Below, one piece after another: positions 48,080-58,974 of a DNA stretch of 64,000 bases. The translations under genes were made by a program, and so were the position numbers. The stretch spans positions 12,028,001-12,092,000 of the forward strand of contig NC_056408.1 of assembly GCF_905147365.1 (NCBI RefSeq). The letters run 5' to 3'. The notes beneath the pieces were generated by a model. The model searched no databases and was not told where the DNA came from. It saw nothing but the letters and a program-made list of their open reading frames with translations. Every line of letters begins with the position of its first letter. Position 1 is the first letter of the stretch. Source of the stretch: Aricia agestis (Eukaryota; Arthropoda; Insecta; Lepidoptera; Lycaenidae).

Positions 48080-51000
48080 TTAGCATCTGCGTTCGTTAGT
48101 CATCGATATGTCATAGTCGTGGGGTAGAGTTATTTTGGGTAGTCTCTCGCATTTGGTCTTGTCTAGCGGGCTGGAAGCGGGGGACGAATTCGGTGTCAAC
48201 AGCACCGAGTGGCGAATGCCCCCGTTTTGACTAGTGATAATATTCAGGTTTGTCAGGTTATGCTTGGGTATAGTGAATGAGGGGAGATCTTTAGTATTTA
48301 TGCTGTCGTATATACGGACTAGTTTGCTAGTGTCGATGGCCTCCATGATGTTGACTGGGCGACTGGCGGGAGATGCTGTGACGACCAGACCCGGCATCTT
48401 CTGAATGTTGGGCCTACTGGGCTCCGATGCTGGGACTGCGTTTTGACTTATGTGGTGGGTGATCGAGTGACTTTTGAGACCCTGTGCCGTTTTGTAACTC
48501 TTACCGCATTGACATTTGTAAGACTTTTTGATTCTGGAAATTAAGAATTATTGGCGCATTTTAAGTTACGTACTTAGTAATAAAAAGGAATTAAATAGAG
48601 CACTTAAAAACTGAAGTCCCTTATATTGTTGAAAGGAGCAGAAATAGAGCATTTTTGTCGCAGAAAAAAAGAAGTAAAGTGCTGCCGTATATTTGATTTC
48701 CAGCTCTATTCAACCGATTTTTTTTTCGGAAAACAAACTATAGTTCTAACAGAATCTGTTGGCAAAAAAAGAAAAAAAGAAATTGACGCTACCAATACTG
48801 GGGAAATTGGAGCAAAACGTTTGATACTTTTTATCCTCATAGCAGCTGATTATGTGTGTAATACATGCAAATGTAAAAAAATATCCAATGATTAAGGATA
48901 TTTTTTTAAAATCTCGCATCCAAATTTGCCATGAGATTCTGGTAGACAGGGCCCCTGCTACCATATGTGCAATGTGTGCAATGCACACGGGCGCCATCCT
49001 CTAGGGGCGCCAAATCGCCATCTTTAGGGGCGCCAAAATCCTTATTTTGCACACAGGCGCCAGTAGCCCTTATGGGTAGACATATACATGTACATAAAAA
49101 TTTGTTAATCTGTTTAAGGGCTGTTCCACACGTACCACAACAACACTATAGCCACAACCACACCACGTGGTCGGGCGTATACTTTGTATTGAGAATGAAT
49201 AGGGCTATTCACACGCACCATTTTGCAATAATTATCAACAGCGTGTGTGATACAGATAACCACATTGTGTCGCTACGGTGTGGTGTGGATGTGATACGTG
49301 TGGGCAAGCCGGCGTAAGAAAGACACGCAATAAGTATACAGGTGTAACAAAAATAAGTGATAATACTTTAAGGTGTGTACGTGTTCCTTGTAGCGAGTTC
49401 ACTGTGAAAGTAGCAGCACTGAAAGACCAAAAATTTTCTTCACTTTTGTATGGGGAAACTCGTGACGCTCGCCGCTCGGGACCTTGCCCATACAGAAGTA
49501 AACAAAAAAATTCGTCTTTCAGCGCTGCTACTTTCACAGTGAACTCTCTACAAGGAACACGTACACACCCTAAAGTATTATCACTTATTTTTGTTACACA
49601 CTGCAGATTAGTACTCACTTGCCGTCCTTCTTGTGTCCGTTCTTGGAGTGGTATTTGATGCCGTTGACGTTTTTGTAGCGCTTCTTGCAGCCGGGCACGG
49701 GGCACGCGAACGGCTTCTCCTGCGCCGCTGGACCCAGCGCGCCGGACGCTGCGCTCGCGTTCATTCTAAAAAAATATATAGTCATATTATAGACTTTACT
49801 GTAAGAAAATATTGCCTAGCCCGGTTAGAGTCATTTTACCTGCAAAAAGATCCTATTGCCAATGACATAAAGGTCAGTCGTACAAAGAATACAAAAAATT
49901 ACGCATACTTAGGCCCGATTCGACCAAACTTGAAGATACACGAGTATAACTATCATGAGAATAATTTTACTCCTTTAATTTACTCTAGGGTATTATCGTT
50001 TGGATTTTACCAAGTTACTCAAAGAGTATGAAATAAAATGTCACGGTCGGTGTCATTGTGAACTATTCACAATGACACCGACCGTGAGTCGTGACAGTTG
50101 AACCCTGTTGTGCAACTATTCTCAGTTTAATATTTACTCCACCAAAATAGCCCGTGTAAATATTTACTCCCGTGTAATTACCTCATTCTTGGATTAGAAG
50201 TTGGAAAAACGCAAAACCAGCTTACTCTTAGATTAGGAGACAGTTATACTCGAGTAAAATTTTACTCCAGTTTGGTCGAATCCGCCCTTAATAAATTAAG
50301 AAACTTCATAAGAACCTAGATCAAAATCGGTCTACACGTTTGCATTATGCATAACACGTAAGTTCCAAGTACTCCCACTACTGCTATCAGCGCCAATATG
50401 GCGACTTTTAAACGTCAAACTAACGTCAGATTTAGTTCTCTCTCCCCGCATTGGGGGCGTTGATTCCGCTTCAAATAGGCACAAAAAACAGCTGGGTATC
50501 ATAAGTCCAGCGTACTTGTATAATGGAGGTCAGTGAATAGTAGCACTAAACTAATGGTCACCACTCACCTTAGTTAATTTACCATTTAACCAGTTAGCTA
50601 AGCGTCATCTAGCTGTAGTGTTGAACGTTGCAGTCAACAAGTCGGCTAAACGACGTATAGCAGTGTGATTCAATGGCGTTGTTCAGTCAAAGAGATTTTT
50701 GACTGAACAAGTTTTGAAGTTCTAGCTGTTTGATTGAATGGCTTTTTTAACCAGTCGACTGCGACATATATATTACTAGCTGTCCCGATGAACTTCGTGT
50801 CACAGGTCACTTTAAAACCTTCCCTGGACTTCTACGAATATTTCAAGACTAAAATCAGCCCAATCCGTTCAGCCGTTCTCGAGTTTTGCGCTTAGCAACA
50901 CATTCAGCGACTCATTTTTATATTATAGACTAGCTGTCCCGGTAAACTTCGTGTCACTTAAAAACCTTCCCTGGGGTTCTACGAATATTTTATGACTAAA

Positions 51001-54000
51001 ATTAGCCCAATCCGTTCAGCAGTTCTCGAGTTTTGCGCTTAGCAACACATTCAGCGACTCATTTTTATATTATAGATTATCATGCTAAGGGCCTGTTACA
51101 CCACTTTCTGATAAAGTGCCGAATAGGCTATATATATTCTTTGGCAGACTCCCCATACTTGATTTGTCAAGTTAAGTGGTGAATAGCCTAAATAGGCCCT
51201 AAGACTAATAGGAGCAAAGAAACAGGAAAATGTGGAAAAAACTGGAAAAATTATTTGAATGGACTTATCGCGTGAATTCATGTTATTTCGCACAGATAAA
51301 AAGTAGACCACGTGAAGGATCATAGGCTATTTTTTGTGGGCTATACTAATTTGTCCGCGAAATTTCGAATTTACGCAGGCGAAGCCGCGTGGAACGTCTA
51401 GTACTTAATAAATATGTGCATTAAATTGTTTAGAAGATAATATTCTGATCACAGATTTAATATGTGCGTCATAGCATAGGTCATTAGTCATTACAATACT
51501 CATTTATGTATGAATCATCCAATGACTTAATAAGGACAATCTCTTCTTACATAATTTTAGATGACGCCCGCAACTCCGTTGCACCAAAATTCGTTTATAG
51601 CGCGAGAACCGTACATTTTTCCGAAATGAAAAGTATCCTATGTGATATGTCTCAAAGTATTTCCATACCTTTCAACAAATTGAGCCTAAAGAGCAAACAG
51701 TCAGACGGACAAACTTTTGCATTAATTGTAATGTTAGTATGGATAATATCTTTATCACATTCGAAGTAATGAAGAAGCAATCTAAATAAATAGAATGCTT
51801 ACTTGACTCCATAGCGCAGTATGAACTCAGAGCTGTACTCTTCAACGGTGGTCCACGAGTCGTTGCTGTCCTCGGACGGGCTCATCATCTCGTCTTCATC
51901 TACTTCACTTCCTGGAATAGCGTCGCAAACGCTTTTAAGCCAACTCACATTAAAATTAAGGACATTTAGCATATTATTTTCCACTTTGGCCTGCGCTGCC
52001 TGCCATATTATGTCTAGACCACCTACAAACCTTCAAGATAATAGTTAATAGTTAATACCCATTTGAAAGGTTTGCAACGAATTCGTAAATCGATTAATGA
52101 GGATATTGTCTATGAGCAACCATAATCATTTGCCATCGGGTGATCCATATTATGCTTGTTTATTATCTACTTTTGTAAAAAGCACTTTTTTAAGTTGCTT
52201 ATATTATTTCTCAGCTATGTTAGCTACTTTTAGTCAAATCTAACATTTGGCAGTAAATATGTATTTAAAATAAATAAGTATATAAGTAACTTATTTTAAT
52301 TTTACTTGTTAACTGTTAATCCCTCAACAAGCACATAAGCTTTGTTTAGAATATTGTGTTCATTAAGTGTCCATTGTTGCAATTTATCCATATTATTCTT
52401 CATGCTTTTAAGCCAAAGTTCATACAGTTAGCAAAAAATGTCATCAACGTACATATCCTTAATCTAATAGCAATAACCTGTTGGGGAACTGCTTCGCACT
52501 GATGGTGTCTTGGGTGCGGACACGAGCCGCCTGCGCACATCCACAGGAGGTAGACTCTGCAGTTCCCGTCGCGAAGCCTCTGTGAAGAACTTCAATACGT
52601 AGCTCAGAGGTATACATGCTGGCTGTGATGCTTCCTTCTGTTCTATTACGGCTGGATCATAATCTGTGTGGAGACAAATTCAAATAAATAAAAATTAATA
52701 CCAATTTTTGCAATAGGGGTGTAGACATGGGCGTACCCAGGTTCTGGGCCAGGGGGGAGGCAAATTACCCAGGTTCTGGACCAGGGGGGGGGGCAAATTA
52801 CGCAGATTCTGGGCCAGGGAGGGCAAATCAGATTTTTTTTAAACTAGGTGTTTATAAAGAATAAAAAATTAGAAACTCGCACGGGGTCCCACTTTTTACC
52901 AAAAAAGTGAGAAAAAAATTAATCTTTTTAAAATAAAATTTACAATTGTAACTTAAAATTATACAATGTCAACATCCATACATAATTGTAAGTCATAATA
53001 TAATAATGTAGAAGTAGCCTTGCAAGCAGCCATCCTACTCCCAAGATGTGCCATCGTTTATGAAATCATTGACCTTATTGGCTTTGGCACACAAACGTTC
53101 TTTGACTACTTTTTTTTTAATTTATTAATCGAAAGATTTTGAACATTTTCTGGGATTTTATTGTACAGGCGTATACATTGACCTTTAAACGATTTACTAA
53201 CTTTACTAAGTCTGATCATCGGCAAATCCAGCTTGTGCTTATTTCTGGTGTTCCTACAATGAATGTCACTTTTAGCTTTAAATTTACTTATATTTTTTGT
53301 AACTTATATTACATTATCCAAAATGTATTGAGAAGCAACAGTTAGAATACCAATTTCTTTAAATTTATCTCTCAGAGATTCAAAAGAAGACATTTTATAA
53401 ATAGAGCGTGACTCGCTTCTGCAGTACAAATATTGTATTAATGTCGGCAGCGTTTCCCCATAAAAGGATTCCATATGACATTCTACTATGAAAATAACTA
53501 AAATATACTAATCGTGCCAAGTTTCTCTGATTTTTCTGACTGCAAATGCCTCAGAACTGAGCATACCTGCAAGATTAACAATATGAGGACCCCACTGTAA
53601 TTTACTATCAAGTGTTATAACTTATACCTAAGAATACAGTGGTGTCTACCAAATTCATCTTCTCATCATTCAATAGTACATTGGTTTGGACTTGCCTAAC
53701 ATTGGGCAAAGTGAACTTTACACATTTAGTTTTACTGGAATTTAAAAGTAAGTTATTAGCATTAAACCAATGTACTATTTTTGAGAAAGTACTGTTTACC
53801 TCGTCGTAATTTGACTGTTGTCGCTTCACTTTAAAAATAAGTGAAGTGTCATCAGCAAAAAGTACTATCTCATTATCATTTTCCTTTAACAAGGTAAGGT
53901 AAGTCATTTATATAGATGAGAAAAAAAAGTGGGCCTAAAATAGATCCCTGTGGACATCTAATTCTATTTTGGTTCCATTGGACCTGTTTCCGTTTACTTC

Positions 54001-55973
54001 AACCCTTTGAGTCCTGTTTATAAGGTAAGAAGTCAAAAGGCTAAGAGCTGAGTCCGTTATGCCATAGTGGCGCAATTTCCTGATCAATGTAGCATGATCC
54101 ACACAATCGAAGGCTTTGGAGAGGTCGCAAAAGACGCAAAGAGCGTCCTGCGACTCCTCCCAAGCTTGAAATGTACTACAAAGAAGACCTAAACCAGCAT
54201 CCGTTGTGGATCGACCCTTAGTAAATCCGTATTGATTATCATATAATAAATTGTTTGAATTAAAATGTACCAATAATATTAATTAATCAGTAATTTCACG
54301 TGATCGCAAACAGACATCACAGAGTGTGACGTCACGATCTCCAAAACATTGTGTGTAATACCGCATTTATACATTAGCGCGAATCGCGAGGCGAATAACG
54401 AACACGAATGTGGAAACAGTTCGCTCGCTATTCGCCTCACACTTCGCCTCGCGATTCGTGGCATTCGCGCGGGAAGCGGTTTTTCGGGCGCGAATCAAAG
54501 GGCACGAATAGCGAATACGAACTTACTGTTTACACATTCGCCTGCATTCAGTTGACAGCTAGGTTCCGACTGTACATGACGTGTACAAAGCTGAACATAC
54601 TTATTATTTGACTCCAGTACACTGTACTGAAAATAAGCCTATTTTTAGTATAGTGTATTTTATAATGTTATCATGTTATTATTATAATAATGTTAGTACA
54701 ATGTTATTAGTTATTACAGTCGCTTCTTTTCTTACTAATGCCACATACATATACCATTGTGTAAACATAATTATTAATTATACATACAAAAAGATTATAT
54801 TTTGTTGTTAAAGTATATTATTATATTAGTAAATATTCCGTATCGCACCACCAGCGATTTTGAGGCCGTTTTTTTTTTACAGTCGCGTTATAATCTGTAA
54901 ACATCAGAACTAGTATTGTTATGATGGCGCATGACTATTTCTGGCAAAAGAAAGTCGACGGAGCCCCGCTACGCGGGGCTCTTTATTCTGGGTGTTGTGG
55001 TCTACGTTCCAACCTAACCTAACCTACATTTAGACTTTCTGGATTGTTGAAAATAAAGGCACCCTAAAATATAATACATATCAACAATATTGCTGTCCTC
55101 CATCTTATAATTTTTTAATGTACCAGACAAGGACATTGCAATATTTTTCTTATCTATTAAGTAAGTATGTATAATATATTAATATACATTGTAAAGGTGT
55201 ATTGTAATTTGTAAAGTATAAAATAAAATAATTTTGTGAACCTACAATCTTTACATAATATTGTGAAATACTCTAATACTGTATCCGTACTTACCTATAA
55301 TAATTTTAAAACAATATCTCAGAAAAAATAACAAAGTTTAAGTTTAAAAAAAAATCTGTGGATAGTACCTACTCAGGCCAGGGTGAGAAGTTGAAAACTC
55401 ACACCCCTGCTAGCTGGGCCCATCTAAATGTAACTTGATAAGAAGAGCGTAATAATAATTCACTAATAATAAAAAAAAATATTATGAAGTTAGGGCTATA
55501 TATAAATAAAATAACTCTCAGCATAACTCTCAGAATAACCCAGCATTGACTATGTTCATGCCCCAGCAATAAACAGCTGATCAATGTTTACAAAATATTA
55601 TCAAAATAACATTTAAAGAATTTCCATTTCGGGACATCAAAGAATACAGTGAATTTATTCTAGTGGTTTACTAATATGTTTGAATAGAATTAAAATATTT
55701 AATATTAATAAAATACAGAGTTATTTTAAATTTCATGCTAAAATAAAACATTTTTAAGTTTCAATGTTGGCACTATGGATACTGATAAGACGTATATGGG
55801 AGGGTCATTGTATAATTGTCCACTTTTAGATGCAAGAAATCAGGTAATGTATGAAAAAGAAATCAATATTTACCAATGTGGACATCTTCAATGTGTTCAA
55901 TTAAATCTGGTAGTCGAGGAAAAGTTATCCCACAGCCATTATATTTACAGATGTTTATCATGAAGACGGCCAT
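48080..55973 (-). CDS. JAZF1: JAZF1 homologue (juxtaposed with another zinc finger protein 1)
   Basis: Five exons on the minus strand join in frame to 996 nt (331 aa): 55973-55874, 52663-52478, 51911-51803, 49765-49619, 48533-48080, all with GT..AG borders. Exon 1 encodes a C2H2 finger (CKYNGCGITFP..LIEHIEDVHI). Exon 2 encodes the conserved linker DYDPAVIEQKEASQP..PLSYVLKFFTEASRRE. Exon 3 encodes an acidic SWTT segment (EDSNDSWTTVEEYSSEFIL). Exons 4-5 encode two further fingers, PFACPVPGCKKRYKNVNGIK and YKCQCGKSYKTAQGLKSHS. This is the JAZF1 architecture in order. In vertebrates JAZF1 is a nuclear cofactor of the NR2C orphan receptor and the NuA4/TIP60 acetyltransferase. A C-terminal extension of about 100 residues rich in Ser/Pro (TPNSSPASSPLDK) is longer than the human protein. 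The start ATG at 55973 is about 320 bp from the ATP synthase c first exon. Confidence 0.93.
48540..49615. other. JAZF1 intron 4 content: two MITE-like elements
   Basis: A short repeat with TGTGCAATGTGTGCAATGCA and GGGGCGCC words lies at 48935-49075. A TIR element with ends GGGCTGTTCCACACGTA and ATACGTGTGGGCAAGCC lies at 49125-49315, then MITE family F at 49339-49603. No exon was recognised. Confidence 0.5.
49339..49603. mobile_element. MITE family F, cleanest copy
   Basis: 265 bp with inverted ends GTGTAACAAAAATAAGTGAT and its complement, then GTGTACGTGTTCCTTGTAG and GAGTTCACTGTGAAAGTAGC in both arms. It ends 15 bp from the JAZF1 exon 4 donor (GT 49618-49617). Confidence 0.8.
49912..50290. 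mobile_element. MITE with GATTCGACCAAACT ends in JAZF1 intron 3
   Basis: The left GGCCCGATTCGACCAAACTT and the right inverted GGGCGGATTCGACCAAACT define a roughly 378-bp element. Subterminal CGAGTATAACT occurs in both arms. A perfect 22-bp-arm hairpin lies inside at 50041-50087 (TCACGGTCGGTGTCATTGTG, loop CTA). Confidence 0.7.
50355..50540. repeat. Half copy of the 45898 MITE
   Basis: Shares AGTACTC.CACTACT.CTAT, AGCGCCAATATGGCGAC, GATTTAGTTCTCT and CCAGCGTACTTGTATAATGG with the right arm of 45898-46252. Confidence 0.75.
50775..51075 (+). repeat. Two tandem family D repeats in JAZF1 intron 3
   Basis: Two copies (50775-50930 and 50931-51075), each beginning CTAGCTGTCCCG and ending AACACATTCAGCGACTC, then ATTTTTATATTATAGA. 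The ATTATAGACTAGCTG junction shows direct head-to-tail arrangement. Confidence 0.8.
51090..51205. mobile_element. Small MITE (CACCACTTTCTGATAAAG family)
   Basis: The ends GGGCCTGTTACACCACTT and AAGTGGTGAATAGCC..AGGCCCT are inverted. It is related to 47077-47215. Confidence 0.65.
51205..51755. repeat. Family B-type repeats in JAZF1 intron 3
   Basis: 51205-51405 resembles the 1914-2040 repeat (AATAGGAGCAAAGAAA, then CGCGTGGAACGTCTAGTA). 51555-51750 is a plus-strand family-B copy (AGATGACGCCCGCAACTCCG..ATGTTAGTATGGATA). Confidence 0.6.
52060..52470. other. JAZF1 intron 2, no feature recognised
   Basis: AT-rich intron sequence between exons 3 and 2. No supported feature. Confidence 0.6.
52732..52830. 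repeat. About 36-bp minisatellite
   Basis: Three tandem units of the form CCAGGTTCTGGGCCAGGGGG plus GGCAAATTAC, with G-run length variation. It lies next to JAZF1 exon 2. Confidence 0.75.
52855..54275 (-). pseudogene. Jockey-type LINE, 5'-truncated reverse transcriptase in JAZF1 intron 1
   Basis: The minus strand encodes NNLLYDNQYGFTKGRSTTDA, motif A CVFCDLSKAFDCVDHATLI, then after one frameshift motif B PQGSILGPLFFLIYIND and motif C VLFADDTSLIF, followed by NANNLLLNSSKTK and FLGI. These are the RT motifs of Jockey-clade LINEs. The 5' half (endonuclease and ORF1) is absent and the frame is broken near 53920. The 3' region continues to about 52860, matching 35400-35900. It is in the same orientation as JAZF1. 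Confidence 0.88.
54345..54560. mobile_element. CG-rich inverted-repeat element
   Basis: GCGAATCGCGAGGCGAAT and CACTTCGCCTCGCGATTCG are inverted, and CGCATTTATACATTAG starts it. Words such as GAATAGCGAATACGAA repeat inside. It has the form of a MITE with unclear ends. Confidence 0.55.
54950..55065 (-). repeat. GC-hairpin repeat family (copy 3)
   Basis: A hairpin GAGCCCCGC-TAC-GCGGGGCTC lies at 54960-54980. It is followed by CTGGGTGTTGTGGTCTAC, AACCTAACCTAACCTA and GACTTTCTGGATTGTTG. It is the inverse of 9336-9456 in its hairpin part and shares the later words with 30640-30775. Confidence 0.65.
55070..55870. other. JAZF1 intron 1, left part, no feature recognised
   Basis: AT-rich intron sequence up to the exon 1 donor (GT at 55873-55872). 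No supported exon or repeat. Confidence 0.5.
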
Positions 55974-56320
55974 GTCGAACGGTGGATAATATACTAGTCA
56001 AATTGGAAACGGTACTAACGATTGAGTTTTTTTCTTCCTGTATTTTAAAAGATATTTTATCCATTAGTTGCCTAAAATACTTTTGTGAAAGCTATTTTAA
56101 AATAATTTAATTAATTTTTAAATTAATGCACTAGTAATCTTGTGAATAAAACTATTTTTTTTAATAAAAAGTGATTTGTGTTTATGTCATACACCCTATG
56201 CAATCAATAGTTGGCTGTTCTTGGCGGAAATTTCGCGCACTGCGCAAGTCGACCAATGACGACACTCGATTTATACTCTGTTTCAGATCGGTCACTCAAA
56301 AATTGAACATTCCAAAGGCC
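55974..56320. promoter_or_regulatory. Divergent promoter between JAZF1 and ATP synthase c
   Basis: About 320 bp separate the JAZF1 start codon (minus) from the first ATP synthase c exon (plus). TTGGCGGAAA (56221-56230) resembles an E2F site. GCGCACTGCGCA (56234-56245) is two GCGCA half-sites as in NRF1 sites, with one extra base. CCAAT lies at 56253-56257. A pyrimidine-rich CTCCTCCTTCTCGG stretch precedes the first donor, as is common in OXPHOS genes. Motif roles are inferred. Confidence 0.5.
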
Positions 56321-56346
56321 GGTCTCCTCCTTCTCGGTGTTCTTTG
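56320..56346 (+). other. ATPsynC: Non-coding first exon of ATP synthase c (end supported)
   Basis: A strong donor TTTG|GTAAGT ends at 56346. It precedes an acceptor TTCTTGCAG (AG 56771-56772) that opens the exon holding the start codon. The transcription start lies somewhere in about 56290-56330. The 5' UTR intron is about 426 bp. Confidence 0.55.
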
Positions 56347-56803
56347 GTAAGTGTCATAGGATTGTGAATTCTAATCGTGAAAAAGTGCTGAAATCTGAAA
56401 TTTTATTACAGTAAAGAGTGATATATTGTGCTGACGGAAGGTCCCAGTGATAATCGGTGATAATATTTACTAGTGATATTGTAAGTTATCATAGAAATTA
56501 ACTTTGCAAGATAGCTCCTACAATCGGCCATTTTCTACCGCTATATATGAAGAAAACCTCTATATTTATGTTACTATTCGCTCATTTTGTGGGCACCCAG
56601 TCATAATTTGGGTACAATACATTGTTATTTTGACATAGTCTCTTGTATCGTCCCCTTGTTACGTAGCCCTAATAATTACGTAACGCTCTGCGGTCAAACT
56701 GACAAGTCTTACTATACCGTAAGTTCTCTTGGCTGCCGTATTAAAACAACACTTCTCTCCTATTTCTTGCAGTTGTTAATCGCCGCACCCAATCAACATT
56801 AAA

Positions 56804-58974
56804 ATGCTGTCCGCCGCTAGATTGATTGCCCCTGCAGCCAGGTCTGCTGTAAGTACTCAACTTGTAATATTTTATTGGTTATCTTAGGAGGTTTTATGAA
56901 TAAATCTAATGTACTTATTCATAAAAATTGCAACTTTAGTCATAACATGTAATAAAACCTCTTATGCAATGAACCTTTGCCTTGACATTGGAATATCTAT
57001 TGGTGACATTATTAGGTTTTCATTCACCTATCACATTCATAAATCACTAGGTTACTTCCAATGGAGTAGGTCTCAACTTAACGAAGCCTCGTTATGTAAC
57101 AGCCAAACTATTTGCACTTTATTTTCAATTCATTTTTTATTGACATAATTGCATTTGTAACTTTAATAACTTTGCCATAATTTAATTATTAACACTTACA
57201 TTTCAGATCTTCAGCAATGCCGCCATCGTCAGGCCACTGGCAGCAGTGCCCTCACAGACACAGATCGTGCCTGCGGCCCCAGCACAGTTCTCAGCTGTCC
57301 GATCGTTCCAGACCACCTCAGTCACTAAGGATATCGACTCAGCTGCTAAATTCATCGGCGCTGGTGCGGCGACAGTAGGAGTAGCTGGATCTGGTAATTA
57401 TTCTATTATATAATAATCCTTGCCTGTTCACTTGCTGCATGATTGTATAATACCTAAGCACTAACCCAAATTGTGCCCCTGGTTTCTCACTGAACCCTAG
57501 TTCAGATTTCAGGAATGCTTGTATGTGCTAGTCATTTGTCAAATGACATCTTTCATTAAAACAAAGAATGAGGAAATAACATTGTATTGAATCTGAAATT
57601 AACCTAAACAGTTTAGTTATTGGCAGTTTAAAGTACATTCTAATGAAACCAAAGGCACAGTTTAGACTAATCTCACTGTTTTTGCGTGTTTGTTTCCTTT
57701 ATTGTGCTTTGGTGACTTAAACTAAGCTAGATGCTACACAGTGCTAAAGCGCATAGCAAAGTGCTGCACTAAATTCTTAGTACAAAGTTGGCACACAAAA
57801 CATTTTTGTGCAAATTTTCATCCTCATGTTACATAACCTAATGTGATGATGGTATTTCACATAACAGTAAAAAATGTTTTTTAAATAATGTTAACACAAT
57901 AACTTGCAGGTATTGGAATTGGTGTCGTGTTTGGATGCTTGATCATTGGTTATTCACGTAACCCATCATTGAAACAACAACTTTTCTCATATGCAATTCT
58001 CGGATTTGCACTGTCTGAAGCTATGGGCCTTTTCTGTTTGATGATTGCTTTTCTAATGCTATTTGCTTTTTAATTTAAGTGTCACATTCAATGTACCGTC
58101 TTGCTTGCATGAAACTAATACTAAACTAATGGGTGAGTTCCAATTGTGTTGTCCTATTATAGTATGTGAATGTGGATGTATGTTTCATATTATTGTTTTA
58201 TTAGTTGTTAAATAATTTGATTATAATTTAATGATCTTTCTAACACTTTAGCTGGCATGTCAGTTTCACAGGCATGCTGTAATAGAGTTTACTAATTTCA
58301 TTTAGAGTTAATGTAGCCCGTGTCCGAAGAGCGTCCGTGGCCTAATGGGTAGACCTTCGGTTCGCACTCTTAGAGAGTGCAGGTTCGAACCCGGGTGGAG
58401 GCGTGTACCTATGAGACATTTTCTGATCTCAAGTACATAATACGGACGGCTCGTACGGTGAAGGAAAACATCGTGAGGAAACCCGCACATAGTTGGTCCC
58501 AGACGTATTGACTAGTTCTTTCCTCTGGACTAGGCCGACTATGATGCGAGAATGCCATATGCGCTTGGGCAACCATACGGACATTTAAAAATCTTGTCCC
58601 AGGCACTACAATATTTGAGGAGTGGTTACTTCGCTCTGAAAAATACTGTATAAATCATCCACAACGGATGTAAAGGCCTAGTTTTTTTAATGTAGCCCCA
58701 AATAATAGGTTTATAAAAATACTATATAATAAAATAAGTATACAACTCAAAAAACTTCATACAATTTATTTTAAGGCGATAATAACTTGACTTGATATTT
58801 TGTTTTACAGGTGCTGGTATCGGAACAGTTTTCGGCTCCCTCATCATCGGCTACGCCAGGAACCCATCTCTCAAACAGCAACTTTTCTCATACGCCATCT
58901 TAGGTTTCGCCCTGTCTGAGGCTATGGGTCTGTTCTGTCTTATGATGGCCTTCCTGCTGTTGTTCGCTTTCTAA
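56804..58974 (+). CDS. ATPsynC: Mitochondrial ATP synthase F0 subunit c (canonical isoform)
   Basis: Coding exons 56804-56848, 57207-57393 and 58811-58974 join in frame to 396 nt (131 aa). A mitochondrial presequence (MLSAARLIAPAARSA.. up to about residue 56, with a VRSFQTTSVTK end) precedes the mature protein at DIDSAAKFIGAGAATVGVAG. Helix 1 has the GSGAGIG glycine motif, the loop has ARNPSLKQQ, and helix 2 has the essential proton-carrying glutamate in ALSEAMGLF. This is the normal insect c subunit, which forms the rotating c-ring in the inner membrane. A poly-A signal AATAAA is at 59170-59175. An alternative last exon (57910-58073) lies in the preceding intron. Confidence 0.95.
57910..58073 (+). 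CDS. ATPsynC: Alternative terminal exon of ATP synthase c (second isoform)
   Basis: It is preceded by an acceptor TTGCAG (57904-57909), has the same entry phase as the canonical last exon, and ends at its own TAA (58071-58073). Joined to exons 1-2 it gives a second complete 131-aa c subunit. Compared with the downstream exon, 6 of 54 residues change (A to I, T to V, S to C, A to S, M to I, L to M) while 31 codons differ silently. The four glycines of the helix-1 motif (GSGIGIG) and the helix-2 glutamate are kept. A candidate poly-A signal AATAAA lies at 58728-58733, before the canonical exon. It is either a mutually exclusive terminal exon or, less likely, a relic; the strong silent bias argues for function. 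Confidence 0.85.
58322..58640 (+). repeat. tRNA-derived SINE in ATP synthase c, between the two last exons
   Basis: Box A TGGCCTAATGGGTAGA and box B GGTTCGAACCC are spaced as in a tRNA. They are followed by a body with GTGAAGGAAAACATCGTGAG, a core word common in lepidopteran SINEs. The acceptor-stem partner is missing, so it is not a tRNA gene. Confidence 0.75.

Noticed and set aside
49235..49705. 156-codon minus-strand ORF and 126-codon plus-strand ORF
   Set aside because: Both run through the two arms of MITE family F (49339-49603). The minus ORF also starts inside JAZF1 exon 4 but in a different frame from the zinc finger.
53139..53345. 68-codon plus-strand ORF
   Set aside because: It is antisense to the Jockey-type LINE 3' region.
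55008..55026. Telomeric TTAGG repeats
   Set aside because: Only about three AACCTAACCTA units with imperfect 5-mer register, inside a dispersed repeat.
57910..58073. Processed pseudogene explanation for the extra ATP synthase c exon
   Set aside because: The copy has a proper acceptor, correct phase, no upstream exon sequence attached and no poly-A tail, and shows strong silent bias.
58322..58400. tRNA gene candidate
   Set aside because: Box A and box B are present but the acceptor stem does not close and a SINE body follows.
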